A stretch of DNA of 64,000 bases from Algoriphagus faecimaris (GCF_900101705.1 NZ_FNAC01000004.1:87530-151529), one strand, 5' to 3'. Positions 1 to 9,146 are shown, counted from the stretch's first letter. Numbers and translations: made by a program. The notes: generated by a model not told the origin, from the sequence alone.

Positions 1-323
1 GCCAGTGCAAGAATGATTTCCTCATTATTGGGAGAAATGGTATTGATACTTTCGAGTATTTCGAGTCCTTCTTCCAGCTCATCGTTGAAGATGAGGCATT
101 GAGCTTTGAGCAATTTGATTTCTACAGAGAAGGGAAATTTCTCCAGTGCAAATTCGGCGGCCCGAAGCGCTTTTAGAAACTTCTGCTGATCAAAGTAAAA
201 CCGGATGATATCTTCCAGTTCTTCCTCATCAAAATAAAGGTCAAGATTAGACTTGAGGGAATTTTCGAAGCGTTCCACCAGCTTTTTGTCGTTTTCCCAA
301 TCGTGATCGTGATCTCCGGTCAT
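1..323 (-). CDS. TPR-repeat protein, N-terminal part (cut by window edge)
   Basis: The frame stays open from an ATG at 323 down to base 1, giving the first 107 residues; the C-terminus lies outside the window. After an acidic, His-containing start (TGDHDHDWEND) the sequence has two helix pairs with TPR spacing: one around residues 42-66 (FLKALRAAEFALEKFP) and one around 76-107 (EEGLEILESINTISPNNEE). TPR proteins act as protein-protein scaffolds, and no more specific role can be read from this fragment. It is divergent in timing from nothing on its left that can be seen, and 132 bases separate its start from the end of the next minus-strand gene. Confidence 0.72.
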   Translation of the reverse strand, partial: MTGDHDHDWENDKKLVERFENSLKSNLDLYFDEEELEDIIRFYFDQQKFLKALRAAEFALEKFPFSVEIKLLKAQCLIFNDELEEGLEILESINTISPNNEEIILAL

Positions 324-455
324 TCGCTTGCGTTAAGGTTAACTTAAGGTACCGAATAAATTTTATTCTTAAATCGGACAGTGCCAATTTTTTTTACCAA
401 AAGGCTGTATAATTTTTATTCGGACTGTGGTTAACGAACCTTTTTCAAAATAAGT

Positions 456-1406
456 TTATTTGGCCCAAGAAAAGGTATCCTTTAGGCTTCGGTACTGAAA
501 ATTCAATATATTTTGGACTTTAGCATTAGTATAGTTGATTTTCTGGGAAGAAATCATCGCCGTTTTTTTGTTCAATGGATTTTTGCTGAGGCCAAGACCT
601 CTCATTACACCTGCAAAAAGGACTGCCAGTTTTAGCATCCAAGGAGATGCGTGGACAGTGGGAGCTTTCTTCCCAAAACTTTCCGCCATTTGCTTAAAAA
701 ATTCCCGATAGGGAATCGATCCTGCACTGATAATAAATCGCTCTCCCCATTGATTTTTTTGATACAGCTGCTTGGTAAGAGCTACTGCGTCTCTGATATC
801 TATATAATTCAAGTCACCGAGAGGATAGTAGCGGTTTTCTTCCAAAACATAATGGTATAAAGCAGTGCTACTCCTGTCATCTGATACTTTCCCCAAAATC
901 ACCGAAGGGTTAACAATTAGCACATCCAACCCTTCCTGTTCTCCTCTCCAAACTTCCAGCTCAGCCCAATATTTGGAAACAGCATAATCCGTATTTAGAG
1001 GTGACTCGGTCCATTTATAGTTTTCATCTAGCAGTTTTTGCTCTGAGCTCCGTCCGATAGCCGATACAGAAGAGACATGAATGAGTTTTTTTACCCCCAC
1101 ATTAAGCATGGCGTTGACCAGATTAGTGGTCCCTGTGACGTTGATTTCAAAAAGTGAGTCTTTATCCCTGGGGTCAAAAGATACTTTGCCTGCGGAGTGG
1201 ATCACCAAGTCTGCATCCTGAAGTGCGGCTTCTAAGGACTCCATATCCGAGAGATCGCCTTCATGCCAGATGACTGTGAGATCATTGGGAATCAGACGAT
1301 CGGAAGACTCCGGCCTCTTGAGGCCATGAATCTCCCCAATATCCGAAAACTCCTTAGCCAAATAGCTACCAAAAAGTCCCGTGATGCCCGTGATGAGAAT
1401 TTTCAT
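456..1406 (-). CDS. NAD-dependent epimerase/dehydratase (extended SDR)
   Basis: A 316-residue extended short-chain dehydrogenase. The Rossmann glycine motif GITGLFG is at residues 7-13, the catalytic serine region VSSVSAIG at 111-118, and the YxxxK pair is Y141/K145 (YAVSK). The overall pattern is closest to dihydroflavonol-reductase-like and nucleotide-sugar epimerase proteins; the substrate cannot be told from sequence. It ends a minus-strand run with a PHP phosphatase (12 bases upstream) and rmlC, which suggests a role in sugar or envelope metabolism, but this is inferred from position only. No signal peptide is visible, so it should be cytoplasmic. Confidence 0.85.
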   Translation of the reverse strand: MKILITGITGLFGSYLAKEFSDIGEIHGLKRPESSDRLIPNDLTVIWHEGDLSDMESLEAALQDADLVIHSAGKVSFDPRDKDSLFEINVTGTTNLVNAMLNVGVKKLIHVSSVSAIGRSSEQKLLDENYKWTESPLNTDYAVSKYWAELEVWRGEQEGLDVLIVNPSVILGKVSDDRSSTALYHYVLEENRYYPLGDLNYIDIRDAVALTKQLYQKNQWGERFIISAGSIPYREFFKQMAESFGKKAPTVHASPWMLKLAVLFAGVMRGLGLSKNPLNKKTAMISSQKINYTNAKVQNILNFQYRSLKDTFSWAK

Positions 1407-1418
1407 CCTATAGCAAGA

Positions 1419-2165
1419 TCAAAGGTCCGTGTTATTCCATTTTTGCTCTCGTATACGATCATAGACTTTGGTTTTGGGAAGCATTTCCAACATATCGAGA
1501 TAACGGCTATTATGGCAGTCTGTTCCAAAAAACTGAACATTTCCCTTTTCCAAGAGCTGCTCTGCAAAGTCCTTTACCTGCTTAGAATAAAACCCGGTCA
1601 AGGAGAGTAAATTAATCTGTAGAATTACATTCCTATCAAGCAAATCCTGAAGAAAAGCTTTGTCCGCATGAAGGTATTGATAGCGCTCTGGATGTGCAAA
1701 AACGGGTTTATAGCCCGCCATTTCCAGATGAAAAAATATTTCCAACAACATCTGAGGTCGATTGATAAAGCCTGTCTCGACCAAGATGTACTGATCTCCA
1801 AAAGTCAGTAGTTTTTCGCCGTTTTTGACCTTATCCAGAAAGATTTCATCCATGTAGTACTCCGCCGCTGCATCGATCTCAATGGGAATCCCCTCGTTTT
1901 TGACGGCTTTTCTTAGATCCTCAAGCCCCATTCCGATGATTTCGGGAGTATTTCGATAGTATTCCGACATGATATGGGGGGTGGTAATCAATTTCTTCAG
2001 CCCATAGTCAGACAGCCTACGGATGAGTTGAAGTGATTCCTCCATGGATTTGGAGCCATCATCGATTCCCGGTATGAGATGCGAGTGCATATCCGCCTGG
2101 ATCCAACTTAGATCTAGCGCTTCGATTTCCTCAGGTTTACGTTTAAATAGGTCTAAAATGCCCAT
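1419..2165 (-). CDS. PHP-domain phosphatase, CpsB/CapC/YwqE type
   Basis: A 248-residue PHP-fold metallophosphatase. The metal-binding HxH pair is H27/H29 in DMHSHLIPGIDDGS, followed by TTPHIM around residue 64, FAHPERY in the middle and TDCHN near the end. Proteins of this family are manganese-dependent tyrosine phosphatases that act on bacterial tyrosine kinases controlling capsule and exopolysaccharide export. The ATG directly follows the TAA of the upstream rmlC gene, so the two are translationally coupled. Histidinol-phosphatase is the alternative PHP function, but there are no his genes nearby and the polysaccharide context favours the CpsB role. Confidence 0.85.
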   Translation of the reverse strand: MGILDLFKRKPEEIEALDLSWIQADMHSHLIPGIDDGSKSMEESLQLIRRLSDYGLKKLITTPHIMSEYYRNTPEIIGMGLEDLRKAVKNEGIPIEIDAAAEYYMDEIFLDKVKNGEKLLTFGDQYILVETGFINRPQMLLEIFFHLEMAGYKPVFAHPERYQYLHADKAFLQDLLDRNVILQINLLSLTGFYSKQVKDFAEQLLEKGNVQFFGTDCHNSRYLDMLEMLPKTKVYDRIREQKWNNTDL

Positions 2166-2720
2166 TTATAATCCTCCTCCACTAGTTTCGGTAAATTCTT
2201 TTAAGCTTGGCCAAGATTGATCCTTGGCAGAAATAATCGCTTGCTCCACTTGCCAGTCGATTGCTAATTGAGGGTCATCCCATTTGATGCCTCCCTCGCT
2301 GGCTTGGTGATAATAATTGGAGCACTTGTAAGCAAATATAGCATCTTCTAGGACAGAAAAGCCATGAGCAAAGCCTGTTGGAATATAAAGAAGATTATTT
2401 TTTTCAGAATCCAGCATGGCAGCAAAAGATTGTCCATAAGTAGCTGATCCTTTGCGAAGGTCTACGGCGACGTCCCATACTTTACCTTGAATGACGCGTA
2501 CAAGTTTGGCTTGAGCATAAGGTGCTCGTTGAAAGTGCAGTCCTCTGACAGTGCCTTTCTGGGAGAAAGACTGATTATCCTGTACCCAATCGTTTTCTAC
2601 ACCAAAGGACCGCAACCAATCTGCCCGAAAAGATTCGAAGAAATAACCTCGCTCATCTCTGAAAATTCTGGGTTGGATCTCGAGTACACCGGATAAAGCA
2701 GTTTCTGTGATTAGTGCCAT
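2166..2720 (-). CDS. rfbC: dTDP-4-dehydrorhamnose 3,5-epimerase
   Basis: RmlC/RfbC makes dTDP-4-keto-L-rhamnose from its D-xylo precursor, the third step to dTDP-rhamnose for surface polysaccharides. From the internal ATG at 2720 the protein has 184 residues, the usual family length; the longer frame starting at 2765 adds 15 residues unlike the family. Family landmarks are the N-terminal IFRDERGYFFESF, the catalytic histidine H62 in VRGLHFQ, the cupin strand VIQGKVWDVAVDLR, PTGFAHGF, and the tyrosine-rich YKCSNYYH. Its stop abuts the start of the PHP phosphatase. The other rml genes are not in the window. Confidence 0.93.
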   Translation of the reverse strand: MALITETALSGVLEIQPRIFRDERGYFFESFRADWLRSFGVENDWVQDNQSFSQKGTVRGLHFQRAPYAQAKLVRVIQGKVWDVAVDLRKGSATYGQSFAAMLDSEKNNLLYIPTGFAHGFSVLEDAIFAYKCSNYYHQASEGGIKWDDPQLAIDWQVEQAIISAKDQSWPSLKEFTETSGGGL

Positions 2721-2906
2721 GAAAGAATGGTTTTCTGGATTAATTTGTAAAATAACCACTAGCAATTACACTATCCTAATCAATTATGAGGAAATATAAC
2801 GAACTTTGTATCCTTCAGGTTGAGAATCAAGGCTTCAAGGATATCTTGAAAAAATGAAACTATTCTATTGATTCTTACCTTCTGAGAATGAAACCAAAGC
2901 ACTTCC

Positions 2907-4172
2907 ATGAGTAAATTTTCGCGAAAGCTCCAAAAATTACACGATACTGCACCCAAACAAGAAACTGCTGTCCTCGTCAGCCTGATCAGGCAAAATCAAA
3001 GCGAACAAGAAACAGCAGAGCACTTGGATGAATTGGCTTTTTTGACTGAAACTTTAGGGGTCAAGGCTGTCTATCGCTTCACCCAACGGATGGAAAAACC
3101 CGATATCCGGACTTTTGTAGGCAAGGGAAAACTGGAAGAAATCCTGGCCTATGTAGAGCATTTTGAAGTCGATATGGTCATTTTTGACGACGACCTTTCC
3201 CCTTCACAAATGAAGAATCTAGAAAACGAACTCAAAGTCAAGGTCTATGATCGATCTCTGTTGATTTTGGATATTTTTCTCAATCGGGCTCAAACTGCCC
3301 AAGCTAAAACACAAGTAGAACTAGCTCGATTCCAGTATTTGCTCCCCCGACTTACTCGGATGTGGACGCACTTGGAGCGACAGCGAGGGGGTACCTCTAC
3401 CCGTGGTGGTGCAGGTGAAAAGGAAATCGAAACCGATAAGCGAGACATCAGGAATAAAATTACCCTGCTCAAGCAAAAGTTAAGGGAAATCGAAAAACAA
3501 GGCGTCACCCAGCGAAAAGGCAGAAAAGGAATCGTCCGTGTGGCGCTAGTCGGATATACTAATGTCGGCAAAAGTACCCTAATGAACCTGATCACCAAAA
3601 CTGATATTTTGGCTGAAAATAAATTGTTTGCCACAGTGGACTCCACGGTACGAAAAGTAGTCCTAGAAAACATCCCATTTTTGCTATCAGATACCGTGGG
3701 ATTTATCCGCAAGCTCCCTACTCACCTGATCGAATCCTTTAAATCCACGCTCGATGAGATCCGCGAGGCTGATCTGCTCGTGCATGTGGTGGATATTTCT
3801 CATCCTAATTTTGAAGATCACATCGGAGTAGTGACGGAGACGCTCCGGGAAATCAAAGCGGGCGATAAGCCAGTGCTTTTGGTTTTTAATAAAATCGATT
3901 TGGTAGAGACTATGCCCTCCGAGGAAAAGATCATGGAAATGTCCGAAATAGATCTCCAGGAGGCAGATTATAAAGATTTTGATGCTTTGTCAGAAGCCTA
4001 TGAAAAGAAGACTGGCCTCAAGCCTGTATTTATGGCTGCTGGATCTGGAGAGAATGTAGAAGAGTTTAGAAAGCGGCTGACCGAAGAAGTAAAAAAACAA
4101 CATCTAAAAATTTATCCCCATTACCTAGAGGATCAGACGGTGATTTTTGAGGAAAAAGATCTAGATTCCTAA
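2907..4172 (+). CDS. hflX: GTPase HflX, ribosome-associated
   Basis: HflX is a ribosome-splitting GTPase that rescues stalled or heat-damaged ribosomes. The 421 residues have an N-terminal HflX domain, the glycine-rich segment GGTSTRGGAGEKE at 161-173, a coiled linker (about 178-200), and a G domain with G1 GYTNVGKST at 216-224, G3 DTVGFIRKLP, G4 NKID and a G5-like region. The extension after G5 is typical for this family. It is the first gene of a plus-strand pair with the histidine kinase 27 bases downstream, and it is divergent from rmlC. All expected GTPase motifs are intact. Confidence 0.95.
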   Translation: MSKFSRKLQKLHDTAPKQETAVLVSLIRQNQSEQETAEHLDELAFLTETLGVKAVYRFTQRMEKPDIRTFVGKGKLEEILAYVEHFEVDMVIFDDDLSPSQMKNLENELKVKVYDRSLLILDIFLNRAQTAQAKTQVELARFQYLLPRLTRMWTHLERQRGGTSTRGGAGEKEIETDKRDIRNKITLLKQKLREIEKQGVTQRKGRKGIVRVALVGYTNVGKSTLMNLITKTDILAENKLFATVDSTVRKVVLENIPFLLSDTVGFIRKLPTHLIESFKSTLDEIREADLLVHVVDISHPNFEDHIGVVTETLREIKAGDKPVLLVFNKIDLVETMPSEEKIMEMSEIDLQEADYKDFDALSEAYEKKTGLKPVFMAAGSGENVEEFRKRLTEEVKKQHLKIYPHYLEDQTVIFEEKDLDS

Positions 4173-4199
4173 GCCGAAAATCACCATGCTACACTACTT

Positions 4200-5264
4200 A
4201 TGAATCCAAAAAGTAGCTTCTCGTATGAAAGGTTTTTTGACCTCACCCCAGACTTGGTCTGTGTCGCTGGCTATGATGGATATTTTAAAAAAATCAATCC
4301 CTCCGTTTGTCAATTATTGGAGTATTCGGAAGAAGAACTTTACAGCAGACCGATCAATGAGTTTATTCATCCAGAGGACCGGCCCATTACTCAGGTAAAG
4401 AGGAAAAATCTCCAAGCGGCCAAGCCCCTGATCAATTTTGAAAATCGCTACCTGACCAAATCCGGTAAAACGGTCTGGCTTTCCTGGACTTCTTGGCCTA
4501 TTCCTGATCAAGAGGTAGTTTTTGCCATAGCCAAAGAAGTCACACAAAAGAAAAAACTCGAAACCAAACGAGAAGACCTTTTGAAATCTCTCTCGGAAAA
4601 AAACGAAGAGCTTCGCCAACTTACCTACATCACGGCACATGATCTCAGAGCGCCAGTTTCCAGTATACTTTCAGTTTTTGAACTGCTTGATCTGGATAAA
4701 ATCGAAGATCAGGAAACGGCTGATTTGATTCAATTAATCAAACGATCAACTCTTGGACTGAAAGAAAACCTCAACAAGTACCTCCATTTAATTGCCGAAA
4801 AAGACAATTCAAGCACAAAAGAGGAGCTACTCAACTTCTCAGAAGTATTTCATCAGGTCTTGGTAGCTATTCAGCCGCTCATCCAATCGTCTGAAGCAAT
4901 CTTGGAGGCTGATTTTACACAATCTCCCGAAATCCATTACAATAGACTCTATCTGGAAAGTATATTTTTGAACCTGATCAGCAATTCGATCAAGTACCGG
5001 CAAGAGGGAATTACTCCTCAGGTCAAAATTAAAACTGATCGGCTAAAAGGAAGAACAGTTCTTTCGGTAAAGGACAATGGGCAAGGAATGGACCTTGCTC
5101 AAGTGGAAGGGAAGTTATTTGGGAAAAATCAGACTTTTCATCAGCATCCAGACAGTAAAGGAATCGGTCTCTATCTTATTTCAAAGCATATATCCAGTGC
5201 CGGTGGGAAGATTCAGGTAGAGAGCGAAATTGGGAAGGGAAGCACGTTTACGATTACTTTTTGA
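4200..5264 (+). CDS. soluble PAS-domain sensor histidine kinase
   Basis: A 354-residue kinase without membrane segments. A PAS domain with its PAC tail covers residues about 10-118, a short coiled linker follows, and the H box ITAHDLRAPVSSI places the phosphorylated histidine at H147. The ATPase domain has the N box FLNLISNSIKYRQ, G1 VKDNGQGMD and G2 KGIGLYL. It therefore senses a cytoplasmic or small-molecule signal and passes phosphate to a response regulator encoded elsewhere; none is adjacent. The input ligand cannot be predicted. It lies 27 bases after hflX and may be cotranscribed with it. Confidence 0.92.
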   Translation: MNPKSSFSYERFFDLTPDLVCVAGYDGYFKKINPSVCQLLEYSEEELYSRPINEFIHPEDRPITQVKRKNLQAAKPLINFENRYLTKSGKTVWLSWTSWPIPDQEVVFAIAKEVTQKKKLETKREDLLKSLSEKNEELRQLTYITAHDLRAPVSSILSVFELLDLDKIEDQETADLIQLIKRSTLGLKENLNKYLHLIAEKDNSSTKEELLNFSEVFHQVLVAIQPLIQSSEAILEADFTQSPEIHYNRLYLESIFLNLISNSIKYRQEGITPQVKIKTDRLKGRTVLSVKDNGQGMDLAQVEGKLFGKNQTFHQHPDSKGIGLYLISKHISSAGGKIQVESEIGKGSTFTITF

Positions 5265-5332
5265 AATAATGCTAGGAGTGGTTTTGAAAAGTAGATCGAA
5301 AGAAATGTTAGAGCTAGACGGATTGTAATTAT

Positions 5333-5846
5333 TTGCTTTACTTGGCAAGCCTAAACCTAGGGATCTTGAGGCATTTTCATTATATCAATAGAAAAAACGG
5401 ATTACAAAAACTTGGCGGTATTCTGATCTTGGCCGGACTGATGGTGTTCACCATTCCTTTTTTTGTAGAAGTAGAGACTGCTTTTAGCAAAGTCTTGTTA
5501 GTAAGCGGGATTCCCTTAGCCTTAGGGGTAATTATTATTTCCACTTATGGTGGAGTTATCATAGATTTTGAAGCCCACAAACTAAAAAAAATATCATAGC
5601 ATTTTTTGGATCAAGAGGGGAAAGTGGCAAAGTCTTCCAGAGATTGAAAATGCAGAATTGATTCACCAAACCTACATTGAAACCAATACTCCAAACGGAA
5701 TCAGCCCAACACTTTCATGGGAAGTAACTGTTTATAAATGCGTCTTACTGGTCAATAGGGAAAAATTTATGGTGTTTGATTATTCAAGGGAGAAGGACAC
5801 GATAACAGCTTTGGAAATAATTCGAAATGGGTTTAAGCTGTCTTGA
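5333..5846 (+). pseudogene. small membrane protein gene split by a +1 A in an A8 tract
   Basis: Frame 5333-5599 encodes about 88 residues with two hydrophobic helices and stops just after HKLKKIS. The next frame, open from 5586 to 5846, continues with the sense of a single protein: dropping one A from the eight-A run ending at 5591 gives ..HKLKKYHSIFWIKRGKWQSLPEIENAEL.. in pieces that read on to the TGA at 5846. The repaired product would be about 170 residues: two transmembrane helices and a cytoplasmic domain. The start is unclear, since the only in-frame candidate is TTG at 5333. Either the gene is inactivated or slippage-regulated, or the base is a sequencing error. Confidence 0.7.
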
Positions 5847-5883
5847 GAACTTGCTTTCGCAAAAGAAAGAGTATTGTATAGAA

Positions 5884-5930
5884 AAAAGCCACAGATTAAC
5901 GGATGAAAAATTCGTGAATCTGTGGCTTTT
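5884..5930. terminator. bidirectional hairpin terminator
   Basis: A perfect 14-base stem (aaaagccacagatt with aatctgtggctttt) with a 19-base loop sits between two convergent genes, with A-rich sequence on one side and T-rich on the other. It can end both the broken membrane-protein gene and the TonB receptor. The loop resembles the attcgtg..cacgaat words seen in the repeats near 61 kb. Confidence 0.85.
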
Positions 5931-5936
5931 ATCTTT

Positions 5937-8324
5937 TTAAAATTTCATACTTACCCCCAAAAGAAAATTGGTCCCTGCTTGAGGATAGTAGAAGTTTTCG
6001 GTCACGAGTTCACGTCCATTTCCGCCCGGCACAAAATAGCTGAATGTATAGCCATTGGGCTCGTAGAGCTCATTGAATATGTTGTTAATCAACAGATTGA
6101 CTTCCAGCCCTTTGAAGTAGCGCGGTTGAGCCGAATAGCTGATTCTCAGGTCGTTGGTGAAGAAAGCGTCAAGAGAGCGGTTCTCATTCGAAGTATTATC
6201 GAGAAACTGTCTCCCTACGTACTTGCTCAGCCAGTTTACGGAAAGGTTTTTGGTCGGGTTAAATTCGATAATCGCCGATCCGACCACATTGGGAGAAAAC
6301 GCAATGTCTGTATCCGTGTAGGTAAAGATCTCTTGCTGAAATTCTTCTACAGAATAATCGTCGATGTATTCGGTGAATTCAGCGATTTTATTTTGGCTGA
6401 AGGCGATATTTCCACCCAAGGTCCAAACGGGAGAAAGCTGATAGGCCCCGTCCAATTCTATTCCTGCACGGTAGGAAGAGGCTACATTTTCTCGGATATA
6501 GGCTCCCACATTGTTGATTTGTCCTGTGAGAATTAATTGATCCTTGTAGTCCATGTAGTAGAAGTTAGCATTGTAGGTGAAGTCTCCGCTTCGTGCCCGT
6601 ACTCCTGCCTCTATGTTATTCAGTCGCTCAGGCCGAGGGACTTCTGTGATGGGATTATCTGTAAAATCAGACCGGGTGGGTTCACGGTTGGCCACAGCAT
6701 AGCTCGCATAATAGGTACGATTCCCTTTTTCGTAAGAAAAACCAAATTTCGGATTGAAGAAGGTATAGTTTTCCTGTCCGTTGACTACCCGCTGATCATC
6801 ATTGACTCCTTCAAAAGAATAATTGATCCCTCTCACTTGAAGATCTCCGAAAACATTCAATCCCGGACTGATTTCATAAGTGGCCTTGGTGTAGATATTT
6901 CGATCGTCTTTGATGGCATTGTTGTCATAGTAGCGATCACGAATATTTGTATTTCCCGCAAATCGAGCCCAGATGACTTCCCCAAAATGTCCGCCATCGT
7001 AGCGATTGGCGCCTCCACCGATGATCCAGTCCAATTTGCCATTGTCAGAGATGTAATTGACAGAGCCAACGAAACCGTAGAAATCATTATCCAACCACCT
7101 TCTTCGGATAATATCCGAGCTAGCTATCACTTCTTCCCCAATGGTCACATCCGGAAGATTGTAGCTGGCAAAGTCATCGTCTTCCCGAAACTGCTCGTAA
7201 TATCCGCGACCATAGGTGTAGTGAAGTGCGAGGTTAGTTTTCCAGTTACTGCCAACTTGTCCAGTGTAGATCAACTGGTAATGATCCTGCTGATAATTGT
7301 CCGTTTCATTATCATAGGTGTAGTAGTTCCAAGTTCGGTCATTTTCCAATTTGTCTTCGGGAAGCCCCCACCAGGATTGATAAGTTTGTTCCTTTCCGGA
7401 GAATGCGACCAACTTGATGACACTTTTTTCTCCGTAATACCCACCGGAAACAAACCAGCTGCTGAGGTCAGAAAATGCCCGATCCACGAAACCATCAGAG
7501 GTGATTTTCGAAAGCCGCGCATCTACTGCAAAACGATTGTTAAGTAATCCAGTGCCTGCTTTGACTGTATGTCTCCAGGTATTGAAGGACCCGAAGCCAT
7601 TGTTGACTTCTGCATAGGCCTCATCTCGACGGGTATCGGTTTGAAAGTTGAGACTGGCACCGAAAGTAGCCGCTCCATTAGTAGAAGTCCCTACGCCACG
7701 CTGGATTTGCACGTTCTCTACGGAGCTTGCAAAATCTGGCATATTAACCCAAAATACACCATGAGACTCTGCATCATTGAGTGGAATACCATTGATGGTG
7801 GCATTGATGCGGGTTTGATCGGAACCTCGAATCCGAAGACCGGTGTATCCCACGCCCGCTCCTGCATCCGAATGCGAAACCACCGATGGGGTGAAATTCA
7901 GCAAAATTGGAATATCCTGCCCCAAATTTCGCTTCGCTAGCTCAGATTTGTCTATGGTTTTGAAGGTCGTCGGGGTACTTTCTGAAGCTCGAGTCGCTGA
8001 CACAATAAATTCCTCTGAGAGAAAGTCTTTACTTTCTAGGCTGAATACGAGTTCGTCAGCATAGGGCAAAGTGATTTCTTGGGAAACAGACTCATAGCCC
8101 AAATAAGATGCTTTAACCGTCAATTTTCCTTCCGGTAATCTAGCGAGGATAAATTTTCCTTCGGTATCTGTCACGGTTCCTCTTCCTGTGCCTTCGGCCC
8201 AAATAGCGGCTCCTATGAGCGGAGAATTGGTCGATTGATCCACCACTTTTCCCTTGAGTTGCTGCTGAGAAAAAGCAGCGGTAAAAGTCAGGCATAAAGC
8301 CAGACTTAGCCATAAATTTTTCAT
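5937..8324 (-). CDS. TonB-dependent receptor, predicted thiamine-compound importer
   Basis: A 795-residue outer-membrane receptor. A signal peptide (residues 1-20, ending AAFSQ) is followed by a carboxypeptidase-like regulatory domain (about 22-105), a TonB plug (about 115-235, with LRIRGSDQTRINATINGIP) and a 22-strand type barrel ending in aromatic MKF. Such receptors bring scarce ligands into the periplasm using ExbBD-TonB energy. A clear TPP riboswitch lies upstream on the same strand, about 145 bases before the start codon, so expression should fall when thiamine pyrophosphate is plentiful. The substrate is therefore inferred to be thiamine or a precursor. No inner-membrane PnuT-like transporter or thi gene is adjacent. 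Confidence 0.9.
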   Translation of the reverse strand: MKNLWLSLALCLTFTAAFSQQQLKGKVVDQSTNSPLIGAAIWAEGTGRGTVTDTEGKFILARLPEGKLTVKASYLGYESVSQEITLPYADELVFSLESKDFLSEEFIVSATRASESTPTTFKTIDKSELAKRNLGQDIPILLNFTPSVVSHSDAGAGVGYTGLRIRGSDQTRINATINGIPLNDAESHGVFWVNMPDFASSVENVQIQRGVGTSTNGAATFGASLNFQTDTRRDEAYAEVNNGFGSFNTWRHTVKAGTGLLNNRFAVDARLSKITSDGFVDRAFSDLSSWFVSGGYYGEKSVIKLVAFSGKEQTYQSWWGLPEDKLENDRTWNYYTYDNETDNYQQDHYQLIYTGQVGSNWKTNLALHYTYGRGYYEQFREDDDFASYNLPDVTIGEEVIASSDIIRRRWLDNDFYGFVGSVNYISDNGKLDWIIGGGANRYDGGHFGEVIWARFAGNTNIRDRYYDNNAIKDDRNIYTKATYEISPGLNVFGDLQVRGINYSFEGVNDDQRVVNGQENYTFFNPKFGFSYEKGNRTYYASYAVANREPTRSDFTDNPITEVPRPERLNNIEAGVRARSGDFTYNANFYYMDYKDQLILTGQINNVGAYIRENVASSYRAGIELDGAYQLSPVWTLGGNIAFSQNKIAEFTEYIDDYSVEEFQQEIFTYTDTDIAFSPNVVGSAIIEFNPTKNLSVNWLSKYVGRQFLDNTSNENRSLDAFFTNDLRISYSAQPRYFKGLEVNLLINNIFNELYEPNGYTFSYFVPGGNGRELVTENFYYPQAGTNFLLGVSMKF

Positions 8325-8469
8325 GTTGATAAAATCCCTTGCGGGTGATTGAGTGAAACATGGGAGAACTTAGGGGAAGTCATCCGTGATTGTTTACCCG
8401 TTTTGCAAAAGCAAAATCCAAAAACTCAGGCGGTACCATTTCTGATTTTTTGTACGATTACTCTGCTTG

Positions 8470-8550
8470 CTCATTTCCCTTCGCCGGCACTACCCGGATC
8501 AGGTAATATGGGTATGATCTCAGCCCGTAATTTTAGGGCACCCCTTATGA
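8470..8550 (-). promoter_or_regulatory. TPP (thiamine pyrophosphate) riboswitch
   Basis: Read on the minus strand the segment carries the conserved THI-box blocks in order: AAGGGGTGCC (8548-8537), GGGCTGAGATCATACCC (about 8526-8510) with the invariant CTGAGA at 8523-8518, then CCTGATCCGGGTAGTGCCG and the closing GGCGAAGGGAA (8506-8475). All pairing arms of the pyrimidine- and pyrophosphate-binding halves can be recognised. It precedes the TonB receptor only, so it most likely controls translation or termination of that gene. Confidence 0.96.
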
Positions 8551-8625
8551 TCTGCGACAAAGGTAGGAGGGAAAAGTTGGAAAGCAAAAAAAGTCATTTA
8601 AGTCTTTTCTAGCTTTTTTTTAGAA

Positions 8626-8883
8626 TCAATCGTAATGAAATCTACACTTTGCAATTAGAATTTCATCATCTTTTACCTGATAGATTAATCGATGTTCTTG
8701 GTCTATTCTTCTTGACCAAAATCCTGAATATTTGAATTTTAATGGTTCTGGTTTTCCAATTCCTTCAAAAGGATGTCTGGAAATATCTTTTAAGAGCTCG
8801 TTGATTCTTTTCAGTTTCTTTTTGTCGGTTTTTTGCCAATAGAGATAGTCCTCCCAAGATTCTTCAACGAATACGTATTTCAT
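8626..8883 (-). CDS. yoeB: YoeB/Txe-family mRNA endonuclease toxin
   Basis: An 85-residue RelE-fold toxin that cuts mRNA in the ribosomal A site when freed from its antitoxin. Family features are the N-terminal FVEESWEDYLYWQ, the FEGIGKPEPLK loop carrying the catalytic glutamate, the RRIDQEHRLIYQV strand with the catalytic arginine, and the C-terminal CRFHYD matching the active-site His-Tyr pair. Its ATG overlaps the TGA of the antitoxin gene by four bases (8880-8883), the standard arrangement for this module. All catalytic positions look intact, so it is probably active. Confidence 0.95.
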   Translation of the reverse strand: MKYVFVEESWEDYLYWQKTDKKKLKRINELLKDISRHPFEGIGKPEPLKFKYSGFWSRRIDQEHRLIYQVKDDEILIAKCRFHYD

Positions 8884-9134
8884 TCTTCAAGCAGTTGTTT
8901 CTCGAATGATTTTCCGGATTTTAACTTTTGAATAGCTGAATCGAGACGCTCTTCATTTGTTTTAGAGGAAAGTTCATGATGGGTGGCTTTCAGGGAATTG
9001 TATTCGGCTAATGACATGATCACAATTCCGCTATCCTTGCCTCTGTTGATAATTAGTGTCTCAAAGTTTTGGGAAATTTGATCAAAATAACGCTTGATAT
9101 CTTTTCGAAAATCTGATAATGTAGTAGTGAGCAT
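8880..9134 (-). CDS. yefM: YefM/Phd-family antitoxin
   Basis: The 84-residue antitoxin starts at the ATG at 9134 (MLTTTLSDFRKDIKRYF); a frame extending to 9155 would run into the operator and is not used. The N-terminal Phd/YefM fold (TTLSDFRKDI, LIINRGKDSGIVIMSLAEYNSL) binds DNA as a dimer, and the acidic C-terminal tail (about 55-84) wraps the toxin. It represses its own promoter with YoeB as corepressor, and the two TGTACA boxes just upstream support that. It is immediately followed by yoeB with a four-base overlap. Confidence 0.93.
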   Translation of the reverse strand: MLTTTLSDFRKDIKRYFDQISQNFETLIINRGKDSGIVIMSLAEYNSLKATHHELSSKTNEERLDSAIQKLKSGKSFEKQLLEE

Positions 9135-9146
9135 AGAGATAAATTT

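Noticed and set aside
2721..2765. Longer start for rmlC
   Set aside because: The 15 extra residues are not RmlC-like; the shorter form has the usual length.
6537..7547. A 336-codon plus-strand frame
   Set aside because: It lies entirely antisense to the TonB receptor, has no signal or family motif, and mirrors the codon bias of the real gene.
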